NCBI RefSeq assembly: GCF_018861025.1
Contig: NZ_JAHKQH010000028.1
Span: forward strand, 51,591 to 115,590
Length of the DNA: 64,000 nt
Origin: Psychrosphaera sp. B3R10
GTDB taxonomy: Bacteria; Pseudomonadota; Gammaproteobacteria; Enterobacterales; Alteromonadaceae
Reading direction: 5' to 3'
The first letter of the stretch is position 1, and each line of letters opens with the position of its first letter. Shown in pieces: positions 42,156 through 52,214 of this stretch. The notes beneath the pieces were generated by a model. It was not told the DNA's origin. It did no database searches and worked only from the letters and a program-made list of their open reading frames with translations. Both the position numbers and the translations under genes were made by a program.

Positions 42156-43219
42156 TGTAAAATTAGTTTCAGTTCACTCTCGGTTACGTCTGTAACCAGT
42201 ATCGCCTCACCTAAGTGTTTCGGCAATACAAATCTTATGGTTTGTGCCTGAACTTTTTTATCTTTTTTCATATGAGGAATATATTGCTCATATGACATTT
42301 GTGCAGGTCCTTTCGAAGGTAACGAAAACGCGTCATTTAGAGCAACGATGCGATTAACGTCAGCATCCGATAACCAACCACGTAATTTGGCTAATTCGGA
42401 AGCTTGCACCATACCGACAGCAACTGCTTCGCCGTGAAGCCAATTGCCATACCCCATTTCAGCTTCGATAGCGTGCCCAAAAGTATGACCTAGGTTAAGC
42501 AATGCTCGAACACCACTTTCTTTTTCATCTTGCGCAACAATATCAGCTTTATTTTGGCAGCATTGCTTAATGATATAAGACAATACACTTGGAACTTTCG
42601 CTGAAATTTCAGCTAGGTTAACTTCGAGATATTCAAATAATTGAATGTCACCCAAAATACCGTATTTAATAACCTCAGCCATTCCTGCTGAAAACTCTCT
42701 ATCAGGCAATGAAGAAAGGGAATCAATATCAATAATTACGGCTTTAGGTTGGTAAAACGCACCAATCATATTTTTGCCGAGTGGATGATTAACTGCCGTT
42801 TTTCCGCCTACTGATGAGTCAACTTGACTCAATAAGGTTGTTGGGACTTGAATAAAATCAACACCACGTTGGTAGGTGGCCGCAACAAAACCTGTCACGT
42901 CGCCTATTACACCGCCACCTAAAGCAATTAGGGTTACATCACGACCATAGTTACCCGAAAGTAAAAAGCTCATGATATGTTCGTAACTTGCTAATGTTTT
43001 GTATGCTTCACCATCAGGTATGGTCACAGTCGCTACATCATATTGAGATAGCAATTCTGCAACTTCGGTGGCAAAGATGGGTGCTAAAGTATCATTTGTA
43101 ACAATGACAACTTTAGTTCCTTTGATGTGTTGCGAAAACAAAGAAGCATCAAACATCGCTCCCTGTTTTATATAAATCGGGTAGCTGCGTTCACCTAACG
43201 AAACATTTAGGGTTTCCAT
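42152..43219 (-). CDS. aroB: 3-dehydroquinate synthase
   Basis: AroB makes dehydroquinate from DAHP, step two of the shikimate pathway, with NAD and zinc. The 355-residue protein has the GGGVIGDVTGFVAATYQRGV core near 98-117, PTTLLSQVDSSVGGKTAVNHP near 126-147, and the metal histidines in NLGHTFGHAIE and LHGEAVAVGM. It begins 18 bases after aroK and overlaps damX. Confidence 0.97.
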   Translation of the reverse strand: METLNVSLGERSYPIYIKQGAMFDASLFSQHIKGTKVVIVTNDTLAPIFATEVAELLSQYDVATVTIPDGEAYKTLASYEHIMSFLLSGNYGRDVTLIALGGGVIGDVTGFVAATYQRGVDFIQVPTTLLSQVDSSVGGKTAVNHPLGKNMIGAFYQPKAVIIDIDSLSSLPDREFSAGMAEVIKYGILGDIQLFEYLEVNLAEISAKVPSVLSYIIKQCCQNKADIVAQDEKESGVRALLNLGHTFGHAIEAEMGYGNWLHGEAVAVGMVQASELAKLRGWLSDADVNRIVALNDAFSLPSKGPAQMSYEQYIPHMKKDKKVQAQTIRFVLPKHLGEAILVTDVTESELKLILQ

Positions 43220-43237
43220 ACTGACAGCCTCCGCTAT

Positions 43238-43756
43238 TTAGAAATCGAGTTTACTAATAATTTCGTTTGCAACAACACGTGCACTTTGTTCATCGGTTTT
43301 AACCACGATGTCAGCCACTTCTTCATAAAGTGGATTACGTTCTTCAGACAAGCGAATCAATACATCTTTCGCTGGTTCTTCAGTCTGTAACAAAGGTCTA
43401 CGCTTATCACGTTGAGTACGAGCAACTTGTTTTTCAATTGGGGTTTCCAAATAAACTACAATTCCACGTGCGGATAGACGATTACGAATTTCTTTACTGA
43501 CAACTGAGCCACCGCCTGTGGCTAACACAATACCTTGTTTTTCGGTCAATTCAGTGATGACAGATTCTTCGCGTTGGCGAAAACCCTCTTCACCTTCGAT
43601 ATCAAATACCCATGCGATATCAGCGCCGGTACGACGCTCTATTTCCTGATCCGAATCGACAAACTGCAAATGCAATTGATCGGCGAGGTGTCTGCCGATT
43701 GTGCTTTTACCCGCGCCCATTGGACCAACTAAGAAGATGTTACGTTTTTCAGCCAT
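43238..43756 (-). CDS. aroK: Shikimate kinase I
   Basis: AroK phosphorylates shikimate. The 172-residue protein has Walker [13 protein letters not shown] at 11-22, the substrate motif [11 protein letters not shown] near 34-44, the GEEGFRQRE motif and LATGGGSV near 80-87, and the [14 protein letters not shown] lid segment. It is the first gene of the aroK-aroB-damX-dam run and follows the pilMNOPQ operon, the normal order. Confidence 0.97.
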   Translation of the reverse strand: MAEKRNIFLVGPMGAGKSTIGRHLADQLHLQFVDSDQEIERRTGADIAWVFDIEGEEGFRQREESVITELTEKQGIVLATGGGSVVSKEIRNRLSARGIVVYLETPIEKQVARTQRDKRRPLLQTEEPAKDVLIRLSEERNPLYEEVADIVVKTDEQSARVVANEIISKLDF

Positions 43757-43895
43757 ATTACCTAATTCAAATACTATGTTTTGTGTTTACAACAAGCCCA
43801 AGGCACCATACTTCGCGCCCATGAAAAATTTAAGGCGCGAATTATCGCAAAAAAAGTGGCAAAATTGCAACTAAGAGTTGTCAATAAGAAGCTAA

Positions 43896-46025
43896 CTACA
43901 ATGCATCAGTAACAATTTTAGGTGTTACGAAGATTAAAAGTTCGCGTTTTTCGTTAAAAGAAGTATCCGTTCTGAACAATCTACCAATAAATGGTAGGTC
44001 ACCTAACAGCGGAACTTTACTTACGGAGTTTATCACTTGTTGCTGATATATTCCCCCCAATACTATAGTTTCACCATTAACAGCTGTGACTTGTGTTTGT
44101 AGTTGCTGCGTATCAATCGCGACAGCTGGGCCAGTTGGTGTAGAAACTGTATCGCCCCGCGCATCTTGAGTGATGTTTAAATCTAATATTACACTGTTAT
44201 CTGGCGTGATTTGCGGTGTAACTTCCAAACTCAAAACCGCTTTTTTGAATGTCACAGTTGTTGCACCACTCGACGCAGCCTGAACATAAGGTATTTCTGT
44301 ACCCTGCTCAATCCGTGACATTTTTTGATTTGAAGCCGTGATACGTGGGGTTGCAACTATCTCACCCTTATTTTCACGCTCTAATGCAGATAATTCTAAA
44401 TCTAATAATGTACCGTCAGCTAAACGGGCTATTTGCACAGCAATACTACCTGCAGGGCTTGCAACGGGTAAGTTTACATTTAGTCGTTGGGCTACAGGTA
44501 TTGCAAGGACACTAGTTTGGTCGCCGCCTGCAGTCGCAGTATCTTGATTGTAATTTGCTGAACCAGCGCCATCCAATGACCCGCTGATACCCGAAGTATA
44601 ACCACTGCTTGGTGCATTTCGGTCAGTAATACCCCAACGAATACCAAGTTGCTCGTCAATATTGTCACGAATTGTGACCATTCGAGCCTCAATAATAACC
44701 TGTTTAATTGGAATATCTAATGTTCTAACTGCTTTTTTAACGGTTTCGATACCATCAAACGTATCTTTAACTAAAAGTGTATTAGTTCTGTCGTCCACCG
44801 ATACTTGACCGCGTGGTGTTAAAATTGACGTTCCATCTGATTTTAACAATGCCGCGATATTCACCGCTTTCGCGTAGTTTATTTGAATAAATTCGGACAC
44901 CAGCGGTTCGTTTTCTTCCACTTTTTTACGTGCTTCAAGTTCCCGTGCTTCACGAGCGGTTAATTCATCCGCTGGGGCAACCATTAATACATTGCCGTCC
45001 ATGCGTTTATCTAAACCTTTCGTTTTTAATACGATATCGAGCGCCTGATCCCACGGTACGCCATTTAATCTTAGTGTTAATGACCCAGACACTGTATCCG
45101 ATACCACTAAGTTAAACCCGTTGTAGTCGGCAATTATTTGTAAAACAGTTCGTATTGGTAAATCCTGGAAGTTTAGGGATATCGGCTGACCTTGATACTC
45201 AGTTCCGCCGGCTAATATGCCTTGTTGCTCTGCGGCTTTAATGACAGATAAAGTGAAGATATTATCAAGTTGTTGGAAGTCATACTCAAACTCACCGTCA
45301 ACATTAACAACTAAACGCGTATTAACGCCCACTTGGAATGTTTCAATACCACCTACCACAGTGCCAAAGTCGGTCACGTCCATTTTATAAAGCAGTTCAT
45401 TTACAATATCAGTATTGTGAAACTCAATAAAAATTTGATTGTCAGAGGAAGTGACATCAACCGCTGCCATATTATCGCGTAGGAACACCAAAACACGGCC
45501 TTCGGTTTCTTGACCGGGATCTGTACCACGACGGAAGTCTAAAGCTTGAATGCGATTGATAAGTGTAATTGCAGTGTCTTGTTGTGCTTGAGCTTCTAAC
45601 GATGCATTGTCTGAAACACGAATAAAGAAACGATTACCTTCAACACGTGATTGATAGATTTTTAAGTAATCGAGTAAAATGCTCACCATAACGCCGTCAT
45701 CCATATACTGGGTTTCAACATTAATAACGCCATCTTTCTCGATTAATACGTTAGCTAGGCTTTCTTCAAAATCAGTTTCGTCAAAAAACATTTCAATTCG
45801 AGCAGGTTCGTTATAAACCTGAACATTTGGATCTGCGTAGAGTTCTTCATCAAAGACAAATTCGAGTTCAGTTTCACCTTTAACAATTGGGCTATATCGA
45901 ATGTCATACAACAAAGGTATCGATTGTGCGGTAAACACCATAAAAAGGGCAAACATCCCAACAAGCGATCGCACCGTTGCAGATTTATTTTTATTTTTTG
46001 TTTGAAAATCCATATTTTTGACCAT
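43896..46025 (-). CDS. pilQ: Type IV pilus secretin PilQ
   Basis: PilQ forms the outer-membrane pore for the type IV pilus. From the ATG at 46025 the protein is 709 residues with a signal peptide (MFALFMVFTAQS region), AMIN domains that bind peptidoglycan (about 35-220), an STN domain (QPISLNFQDLPIRTVLQII, near 295-315), an N1 secretin domain and the C-terminal secretin barrel with the VPLLGDLPFIGRLFR signature near 675-689. The frame runs back to 46085 inside pilP, so the start at 46025, two bases after the pilP stop, is chosen. Confidence 0.95.
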   Translation of the reverse strand: MVKNMDFQTKNKNKSATVRSLVGMFALFMVFTAQSIPLLYDIRYSPIVKGETELEFVFDEELYADPNVQVYNEPARIEMFFDETDFEESLANVLIEKDGVINVETQYMDDGVMVSILLDYLKIYQSRVEGNRFFIRVSDNASLEAQAQQDTAITLINRIQALDFRRGTDPGQETEGRVLVFLRDNMAAVDVTSSDNQIFIEFHNTDIVNELLYKMDVTDFGTVVGGIETFQVGVNTRLVVNVDGEFEYDFQQLDNIFTLSVIKAAEQQGILAGGTEYQGQPISLNFQDLPIRTVLQIIADYNGFNLVVSDTVSGSLTLRLNGVPWDQALDIVLKTKGLDKRMDGNVLMVAPADELTAREARELEARKKVEENEPLVSEFIQINYAKAVNIAALLKSDGTSILTPRGQVSVDDRTNTLLVKDTFDGIETVKKAVRTLDIPIKQVIIEARMVTIRDNIDEQLGIRWGITDRNAPSSGYTSGISGSLDGAGSANYNQDTATAGGDQTSVLAIPVAQRLNVNLPVASPAGSIAVQIARLADGTLLDLELSALERENKGEIVATPRITASNQKMSRIEQGTEIPYVQAASSGATTVTFKKAVLSLEVTPQITPDNSVILDLNITQDARGDTVSTPTGPAVAIDTQQLQTQVTAVNGETIVLGGIYQQQVINSVSKVPLLGDLPFIGRLFRTDTSFNEKRELLIFVTPKIVTDAL

Positions 46026-46027
46026 TT

Positions 46028-46552
46028 TTATTCTTCTGCCGTAGCTTCTGCCATTAACACGGTTGCCGTTCGCTCTTTCCAGCAACCCGCACCGTCGGGG
46101 ATCAGTTCAATTAAATCTACTTGATTATCCGTAACCGAAGTTATTCTACCGTTAAATAGACCAATATAGTTATCATTAGTTACTCTATGTAATGAACCAT
46201 CTGTTGCTTCTACTAACGCCCAAATTTGATTATTCGTGCCTAACGTACCTTTCATGCTTAAATTATCAAGCGCAAATTTTTCCAAAGGTTGTTTTCTTCT
46301 TCGATGATCAGGGGCAAGGCAATTTTGAACTGGGACAAAATTTTCTTCAATAGCTTCAGGTGAAGGCAACTCAAACGGACTTCGCGTAATGACTGCTTCA
46401 TAATCGACATGAACAAACTTTTTGACTTCTGGGATTGGATCAATCTTAACCGGTGCGCCGTTTTTCACCTCATTCATATACTGCTGAATATCAGACACGT
46501 CATCGTAACAACCTTGAACCAAAAGAGTGAATAATAACATTAACCGTTTCAT
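46028..46552 (-). CDS. pilP: Pilus assembly lipoprotein PilP
   Basis: PilP is the inner-membrane lipoprotein that links PilQ to the PilN-PilO complex. The 174-residue product has a lipobox at Cys15 (LVQGC), a proline-rich, disordered linker and a C-terminal beta domain that includes LEKFALDNLSMKGTLG and VEATDGSLHRVTNDNYIG. It overlaps the pilO stop as TAATG. Confidence 0.93.
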   Translation of the reverse strand: MKRLMLLFTLLVQGCYDDVSDIQQYMNEVKNGAPVKIDPIPEVKKFVHVDYEAVITRSPFELPSPEAIEENFVPVQNCLAPDHRRRKQPLEKFALDNLSMKGTLGTNNQIWALVEATDGSLHRVTNDNYIGLFNGRITSVTDNQVDLIELIPDGAGCWKERTATVLMAEATAEE

Positions 46553-47157
46553 TACTTCGACTCCTTATAGCGGTAGGTTTTAGCGACAACATTTAGTCTA
46601 AGCTCTTTATCCCGAGCATCTTCAATCGAAAATTCGTGCAAGGTTACAATCCGCGGCAGTGCTGCAACTTTACTGACAAATTGGCCAAATTCATGGTAAT
46701 CGCCAATAACTTCTATTTGAATAGGTAATTCTGTATAAAACTCGTTTTCTATTTCCGGTAACCAATTAATTCGAATAAACGTCAAACCCGAGGTTGTACC
46801 TACGTAGGTTATGTCATCTAGCAATCCTGGTGTTTCATGAGACGATGGCAACCTTTTCAGTAACAAAGAAAAATTTTGTTCCATGTCTGTCATCTGTGAT
46901 TTGTAAGAATCAAGGTTGACCGCAGCCCCATATTTTATTCGGTACGTCTTTCTAAGCTGTTGTTCATTGGCTTCAGCTTGTTCTAATTCACTGATTTTTC
47001 CACTGACCAAAAACATATAACTCAACACCGAGACCGCAATGGCAACAACTAAAGCCATTGCAATTTTGGCCGCTTTTGGCCAAGACCCCATATTTTCAAA
47101 ATCGATATCATTGATATCAAATTCTGATAAGTCAAAATTCAGCTTGTCGAAGTTCAT
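46552..47157 (-). CDS. pilO: Pilus assembly protein PilO
   Basis: The 201-residue bitopic protein has a cytoplasmic N terminus, one transmembrane helix at about 31-52 (IAMALVVAIAVSVLSYMFLV), a coiled coil and a ferredoxin-like periplasmic domain (FIRINWLPEIENEF; IEVIGDYHEFGQFV). It dimerises with PilN in the alignment complex. It starts four bases inside the pilN 3' end. Confidence 0.93.
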   Translation of the reverse strand: MNFDKLNFDLSEFDINDIDFENMGSWPKAAKIAMALVVAIAVSVLSYMFLVSGKISELEQAEANEQQLRKTYRIKYGAAVNLDSYKSQMTDMEQNFSLLLKRLPSSHETPGLLDDITYVGTTSGLTFIRINWLPEIENEFYTELPIQIEVIGDYHEFGQFVSKVAALPRIVTLHEFSIEDARDKELRLNVVAKTYRYKESK

Positions 47158-47723
47158 TTTTTCGCTCCAACTTGCTCAGGTAAGTACTCAGTTACTTTTA
47201 TTGTCATCTTAAAGTTACTTAACAAAGAGTTTTCTTTTTTGCCTGCAACAATCGATTCTAGTATAGCGTCCGACAATAGTTCGGATTTGTCGATTTGACG
47301 GATCATATTGGCCAAACGGTTGTTAGATTCACTTCGGCCTGTTACTAAAATTAAATTATCTTTCTTCTCAACTCTAGTCAGGTAAATCCCAGCAGGCACA
47401 ATTGCGGCAACTTCATTCAGCACCTGAGTACCTAAATTACGTGAGCTTTGCAGTTGTTCAATCAATCGAATACGTTGGTTTAGATTATCTTTTGTATCAT
47501 TCAAATTTCGAATTTCGCGGATCCGCTTATCCAAAATTGAGATTTCACTTTTTAAATAGTTATTGCGATATTCTTGTCCGGCAATCCGTTCAGAAAAGTA
47601 AAAGTTTAGTAAAAAAACGAAAAAGACAACAATAGCCGATAATCCAGCCAATATAGCAATGAATTGCTGTTGCATTTCCCTTCTGGCATTTTCACGCCAT
47701 GGTAATAGATTTATATATGGCAT
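47154..47723 (-). CDS. pilN: Pilus assembly protein PilN
   Basis: The 189-residue protein begins with the conserved cytoplasmic INLLPWRENARR motif that docks to PilM, then a transmembrane helix at about 22-44, a coiled coil and a periplasmic domain with GIYLTRVEKKDNLILVTGRSES. The start lies 13 bases inside pilM. Confidence 0.94.
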   Translation of the reverse strand: MPYINLLPWRENARREMQQQFIAILAGLSAIVVFFVFLLNFYFSERIAGQEYRNNYLKSEISILDKRIREIRNLNDTKDNLNQRIRLIEQLQSSRNLGTQVLNEVAAIVPAGIYLTRVEKKDNLILVTGRSESNNRLANMIRQIDKSELLSDAILESIVAGKKENSLLSNFKMTIKVTEYLPEQVGAKK

Positions 47724-48802
47724 TCAGAAAAACTCCTTAGCGCCAATCCGGTTGCAATCATCAACTGAGGTTGAATTAGATTAATTTCATCTAAATCCAA
47801 TTCGGCTGCGACTTCCATATTTTTTAATGGGTTTGCAATTACGGTGTGTATTCCAAGTTCATCAATTAACAAACGATCTAAACCATTTATTAACGCTGTG
47901 CCGCCAGAGAGAACGATGTAATCGACGTTTTCTTTTTCACTGGTATTTAGGAACATTTGAATCGAACGACGAATTTGTTGAAGTAAAGCCGTCTGGAACG
48001 GAGCCAAAACTTCAAACGTGTAATTTGGAGGTAAATTACCTAGTACCTTATCTCGCTCAGACTCTTCGAACGATTTACCATAATAGGTAACAATTGAATT
48101 TGTGAACTGTTCGCCACCAAATACCTGATCTCGGGTATAAAGTGCCCTTTCACCCTGTACGATACTTACCAGCGAAATTTGTGCACCGATATCGACAAAG
48201 GCAACAACTTTATCTTCAGCGTCGTCTGGTAATTGACTAAAGCACAATCGACCAGCTCGACTTAAGGCGTAACTCTCAACGTCCATGACTTTCGGCTCAA
48301 AGCCGCCATCCATTACCGCGTGAGATCTAACTTCGATATGTTCAGTACGTGCTGCACTTAACAAAACATCAACCTTGGAAGGATCAGCTTTATTCACGTT
48401 TAGCTTTTCAAAATCTAAGCTAACTTCGTCAAGAGGGTATGGGATCAAAGAGTCTGCTTCAATTTCAATTTGACTTTCTAATTCAGATTCAGAAAGCGAA
48501 ACATCCATATAGATAACTTTTGTTATCACACTAGCTCCTGATATCGCGACGGCAGCATGTTTGACATTTTTAGGCATATGTTTACGAATTTTTGCAATCA
48601 CACGAGATACAGCTTCAATATCTTGAATTTCACGATCCTTTATCATTCCTTTAGGCATTGGTTCTAATGCCGCGGCTTCCATACGAAAGATTCCATGTTG
48701 TTCTGACAACAACACAGCCTTTACTGAGTGTGACCCTATATCGATTCCCACCATATAAGGGACACTCTTGGTGAAAAACTTTTTGATTATCTCAACTATC
48801 AT
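47711..48802 (-). CDS. pilM: Type IV pilus actin-like protein PilM
   Basis: PilM is a cytoplasmic actin-like ATPase of the pilus alignment complex. The 363-residue product has the phosphate-1 motif VGIDIGSHSVKAVLL near 18-32, the AISGASVITK segment, DIGAQISLVSI (phosphate 2) near 205-215, and YIVLSGGTALINGL near 295-308. It is the first gene of pilMNOPQ and is divergent from mrcA across 144 bases. Confidence 0.95.
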   Translation of the reverse strand: MIVEIIKKFFTKSVPYMVGIDIGSHSVKAVLLSEQHGIFRMEAAALEPMPKGMIKDREIQDIEAVSRVIAKIRKHMPKNVKHAAVAISGASVITKVIYMDVSLSESELESQIEIEADSLIPYPLDEVSLDFEKLNVNKADPSKVDVLLSAARTEHIEVRSHAVMDGGFEPKVMDVESYALSRAGRLCFSQLPDDAEDKVVAFVDIGAQISLVSIVQGERALYTRDQVFGGEQFTNSIVTYYGKSFEESERDKVLGNLPPNYTFEVLAPFQTALLQQIRRSIQMFLNTSEKENVDYIVLSGGTALINGLDRLLIDELGIHTVIANPLKNMEVAAELDLDEINLIQPQLMIATGLALRSFSECHI

Positions 48803-48946
48803 GTCAAGTAACTGAGCTTCCTGAAAAAATATGCTTTAATACAGAGATTAGACGCTTTTTAATCGAATAAAAAGCCTTTTCTCTATGCTGGTTCTAGTTA
48901 TACTATCAGCTCGTTACATATTGACAAATTTTTTTAGGTAGTTTCA

Positions 48947-51478
48947 ATGGTTTGGCTGAATAAATTACTACGAATATTATTCTATTGTGGATTATTAGGG
49001 CTTACGGTTTTAGTTTCATTTTATTTTTATATTCAAGATGAATTGCCTGATGAGGCATCAATTCGCGACGTTCAGTTCCAAATACCGATGAAAATTTATA
49101 CAGCGGATGGCGAACTGATCTCCCAATTCGGTGAAAAACGCCGTAACCCATTACTTTATGAAGAAATTCCGCCTCAGCTGATGGAGGCGATTATTGCCAC
49201 CGAAGACTCTCGATTTTACGAACACTTTGGATTTGATCCTATCGGGATCGTTAGGGCCGCTTTTGTTTCTATTACAAAAGGTCGTGCCGCACAGGGCGCA
49301 AGTACCATAACCCAACAGCTCGCTCGAAACGTATTTTTAACATTTGATAAAACCATTATCCGAAAAGTAAAAGAACTTTATATCGCTTTGCACCTTGAGC
49401 AAATCTTAACAAAAAAAGAAATTATAACGCTTTATCTCAACAAGATTTATTTTGGTAACCGAGCCTATGGTATCGGGGCTGCAGCGCAAGTCTATTACGA
49501 TAAGCCAATTAATGAATTGACGCTGCCACAACTTGCGTTAATCGCTGGCTTACCAAAAGCTCCTTCGTCATATAACCCGGTTCGCAATCCAGCTAAAGCC
49601 AAATGGCGTCGAAATGTTGTACTCGGACGTATGTTCACTGTCGGTGCGATTGATGAAGCGACATATAAAGAAGCAATTGAAGCGCCAATTACAGCAAAAC
49701 TCCACGGCGCCAATATTACCGCACATGCCCCTTACGTCGCAGAAGAAGTAAGGAAAGAAATGGTTGAGCGTTATGGTAAAGAAAAAGCTTATACCGAAGG
49801 ATTTAAAGTTTATACAACAATAGATGCTAAAACGCAGAAAGCCGCACAGATTGCGTTAAGAAATAATATTTTTGCCTATGACGAGCGACATGGTTATCGA
49901 GGCGCTACGCTCACTTTATGGAGTGAGGAAGAGACAGACAGTACAACTTCTGCTAATGCCAGTTGGAGTCTAGAAAAGATCGACCAAAGGTTGTCTCGCC
50001 TTAAGCAATTTAATGAATTAATGCCTGCGGTTGTTACAAATACAACAGAGCAAACCGCTTATGTGCAGCTCAAAGGCAATCAATTTGACGTGATTGAGTG
50101 GGACAACTTGAGTTGGGCTCGTGCTTATATTAGTGACGACAAACAAGGGCCAGCCCCTAAATTGGCGTCTGACATCTTAGTGCCTGGCGCGCAGATATGG
50201 GTTCGAAAACTTGAAGATGGTCGCTTACGTTTAAGTCAGATCCCAAGTGTCACCTCGTCAATCGTGGCACTTGATCCGAACAACGGTGATATCAAAGCTC
50301 TGGTCGGTGGTTACAATTTTGTTGGTAATCAGTACAACCGAGTGACTCAAGCAAAACGCCAAATCGGCTCAAACATTAAGCCCTTTATCTATTCTGCCGC
50401 CCTAGAAAATGGCTTTACATTAAGTAGTTTAATAAACGACGCACCAATCAATAAATGGGATAAGAATCTTGGCACAGCATGGCGTCCAAAAAATTCGCCT
50501 GAAAATTATGATGGTCCTACGCGAGTTCGACGTGGACTTGCTCAGTCTAAAAACGTGATGTCGGTTCGATTAATGCGTTCATTGGGGATCCAAAAAACAG
50601 TTGATCACCTAACCAAATTTGGTTTTGCTGAAAGCGATTTACCTAAAAATGAATCACTTTCACTTGGTTCGGCATCGTTAACGCCGATTTCAGTTGTGAC
50701 TGCAATGAGTGCGTTTGCAAATGGCGGGTATTTAGTTAAAGCAAATCTTATTGATCATGTCACTGATGCAAGCGAAAAAAATGTTTTCCAAGCGACAAAA
50801 TATATTGCAAGAGAGCCTTCACAATTAGAACCGTTAGACGCACTTACTGACGATAACGTTGAGGTCACAGAGGATTCGGTTGAATCATTTGCCTTAGACG
50901 CCCCACGAGTCATTAGTAGAGAAAATGCGTTTTTAGTTGCAGACGCAATGAACAGCACCGTTTGGGGAGGCGGAACATGGAGTAAAGGTAATGGCTGGAA
51001 CGGTACTGCGTGGCGAGCACAAACGTTAAAACGTCGAGACCTCAGTGGCAAAACAGGGACAACGAATAGAGCTGTAGACACATGGTTTACCGGCTTCACC
51101 CCCAAATTAGTGGCTACAACCTGGGTCGGCTTTGACGCACCGGGACGTCCGTTGGGCCGAACCGCTTATAATAGCAATTTAGGTGACGGGCATATTTATG
51201 GCGCGGAATCAGGCGCGAAAACCGCATTGCCTGGCTGGGTAGATTTTATGAGTCGCGTTTTACCTGACATTCCTGTTACCTATCGAGAAATTCCAGAGGG
51301 GGTTGTTTCCGTCAGGATAGATCGAGAAACAGGACTTCTATCTAGAAAAACAGATTACACAACCCGATTTGAATACTTCAAAAAAGGTACTGAACCAGAC
51401 AAATATGCAGAAAACTCCCGACCTGTGAATATCGACGACGAAGAGGACTTTATTGCCGAAGAAGAAGAGTTGTTTTGA
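48947..51478 (+). CDS. mrcA: Penicillin-binding protein 1A
   Basis: MrcA is a bifunctional peptidoglycan synthase. The 843-residue protein has an N-terminal membrane anchor (about 7-28), a glycosyltransferase GT51 domain with catalytic glutamates in ATEDSRFYEHFG and ITQQLARNVFL, an OB-like insert, and a transpeptidase domain with the S475-x-x-K478 catalytic pair (GSNIKPF), the SKN motif and K702-T-G-T705. It ends with a very acidic tail. It is divergent from pilM, the normal arrangement. AGGTAG precedes the ATG. Confidence 0.97.
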   Translation: MVWLNKLLRILFYCGLLGLTVLVSFYFYIQDELPDEASIRDVQFQIPMKIYTADGELISQFGEKRRNPLLYEEIPPQLMEAIIATEDSRFYEHFGFDPIGIVRAAFVSITKGRAAQGASTITQQLARNVFLTFDKTIIRKVKELYIALHLEQILTKKEIITLYLNKIYFGNRAYGIGAAAQVYYDKPINELTLPQLALIAGLPKAPSSYNPVRNPAKAKWRRNVVLGRMFTVGAIDEATYKEAIEAPITAKLHGANITAHAPYVAEEVRKEMVERYGKEKAYTEGFKVYTTIDAKTQKAAQIALRNNIFAYDERHGYRGATLTLWSEEETDSTTSANASWSLEKIDQRLSRLKQFNELMPAVVTNTTEQTAYVQLKGNQFDVIEWDNLSWARAYISDDKQGPAPKLASDILVPGAQIWVRKLEDGRLRLSQIPSVTSSIVALDPNNGDIKALVGGYNFVGNQYNRVTQAKRQIGSNIKPFIYSAALENGFTLSSLINDAPINKWDKNLGTAWRPKNSPENYDGPTRVRRGLAQSKNVMSVRLMRSLGIQKTVDHLTKFGFAESDLPKNESLSLGSASLTPISVVTAMSAFANGGYLVKANLIDHVTDASEKNVFQATKYIAREPSQLEPLDALTDDNVEVTEDSVESFALDAPRVISRENAFLVADAMNSTVWGGGTWSKGNGWNGTAWRAQTLKRRDLSGKTGTTNRAVDTWFTGFTPKLVATTWVGFDAPGRPLGRTAYNSNLGDGHIYGAESGAKTALPGWVDFMSRVLPDIPVTYREIPEGVVSVRIDRETGLLSRKTDYTTRFEYFKKGTEPDKYAENSRPVNIDDEEDFIAEEEELF

Positions 51479-51507
51479 TCAATTCGTTACTTAAGTTCGA
51501 TTAATCA

Positions 51508-52080
51508 CTATAACGCCTTTTTCTTTTTAAACTTATTGGCAATGACGTGTTTTTGATACGCGACAAGCGCATTATAAGAATCATTTGTTACGGCTTCAAT
51601 TGGGGTTCTATAGGCAATGTCGCGTAACCATTCAATATTATAAGGGCATGTGTTGATGAGTTGTTTAACTGACTCAATAGCTAATGCCTTATCCTCCACA
51701 TGACAATAAAACAACGCTTCTGCGAACATCGTTGGCGTAATCACAAAGACATTGTCTCGGTTCAATGCGTCGACGTTTAGCCCTTCTGCACTGGATGTTT
51801 GGGGTGGTGTTTCGATAAAGCGCGGATCAAAATTTGACATCGCTAAGTTGCGATTTGGTTGTACCAAGTGCACCGTTTTATCGAGCTGTTTTAACGTCTT
51901 TCCGGTTTTTTGTTTAAAACCATACTGCGCAAAAAACTGGATAATATAGTTGCGTTGTCCTATTGAAAGAACATCATAGTCATTCCGCAAAAACCAATTG
52001 TCATCATAAACTGTCACAAGTGGCAGCGCACTTATGGCATATAGGTTTTTATCTGATTTTATGTCATTGAATAAACGCAT
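51508..52080 (-). CDS. Uncharacterised protein facing mrcA
   Basis: I do not recognise this 190-residue protein. It has no signal peptide or transmembrane segment. Visible stretches are FLRNDYDVLSIGQRNYIIQFFAQYG near 30-54, an ITPTMFAEALFYC helix near 114-126, and a strongly basic C terminus (KFKKKKAL). Composition resembles neighbouring genes. It is convergent with mrcA (30 bases between the stops) and lies upstream of no other gene, so context gives little hint. Confidence 0.7.
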   Translation of the reverse strand: MRLFNDIKSDKNLYAISALPLVTVYDDNWFLRNDYDVLSIGQRNYIIQFFAQYGFKQKTGKTLKQLDKTVHLVQPNRNLAMSNFDPRFIETPPQTSSAEGLNVDALNRDNVFVITPTMFAEALFYCHVEDKALAIESVKQLINTCPYNIEWLRDIAYRTPIEAVTNDSYNALVAYQKHVIANKFKKKKAL

Positions 52081-52109
52081 ACATTGTCCACATTCTCGTT
52101 ATCAGAACT

Positions 52110-52141
52110 AATACCACAACAAACCAATACCACAACAAACC
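52110..52141. repeat. Direct repeat of a 16-base unit
   Basis: Two exact copies of AATACCACAACAAACC lie end to end between the unknown gene and the malic-enzyme terminator. Probably a local slippage duplication. Confidence 0.75.
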
Positions 52142-52153
52142 AATAAGATACAA

Positions 52154-52177
52154 AAAAACCGCATTAATGCGGTTTTT
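52154..52177. terminator. Terminator of the malic-enzyme gene
   Basis: AAAAACCGCAT faces ATGCGGTTTTT across TA, a near-perfect palindrome with T residues on both strands, about 40 bases past the malic-enzyme stop. Confidence 0.85.
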
Positions 52178-52214
52178 ACGTTTAGCGCTAATTTGCAGTT
52201 CAGTCAAAAATAGA

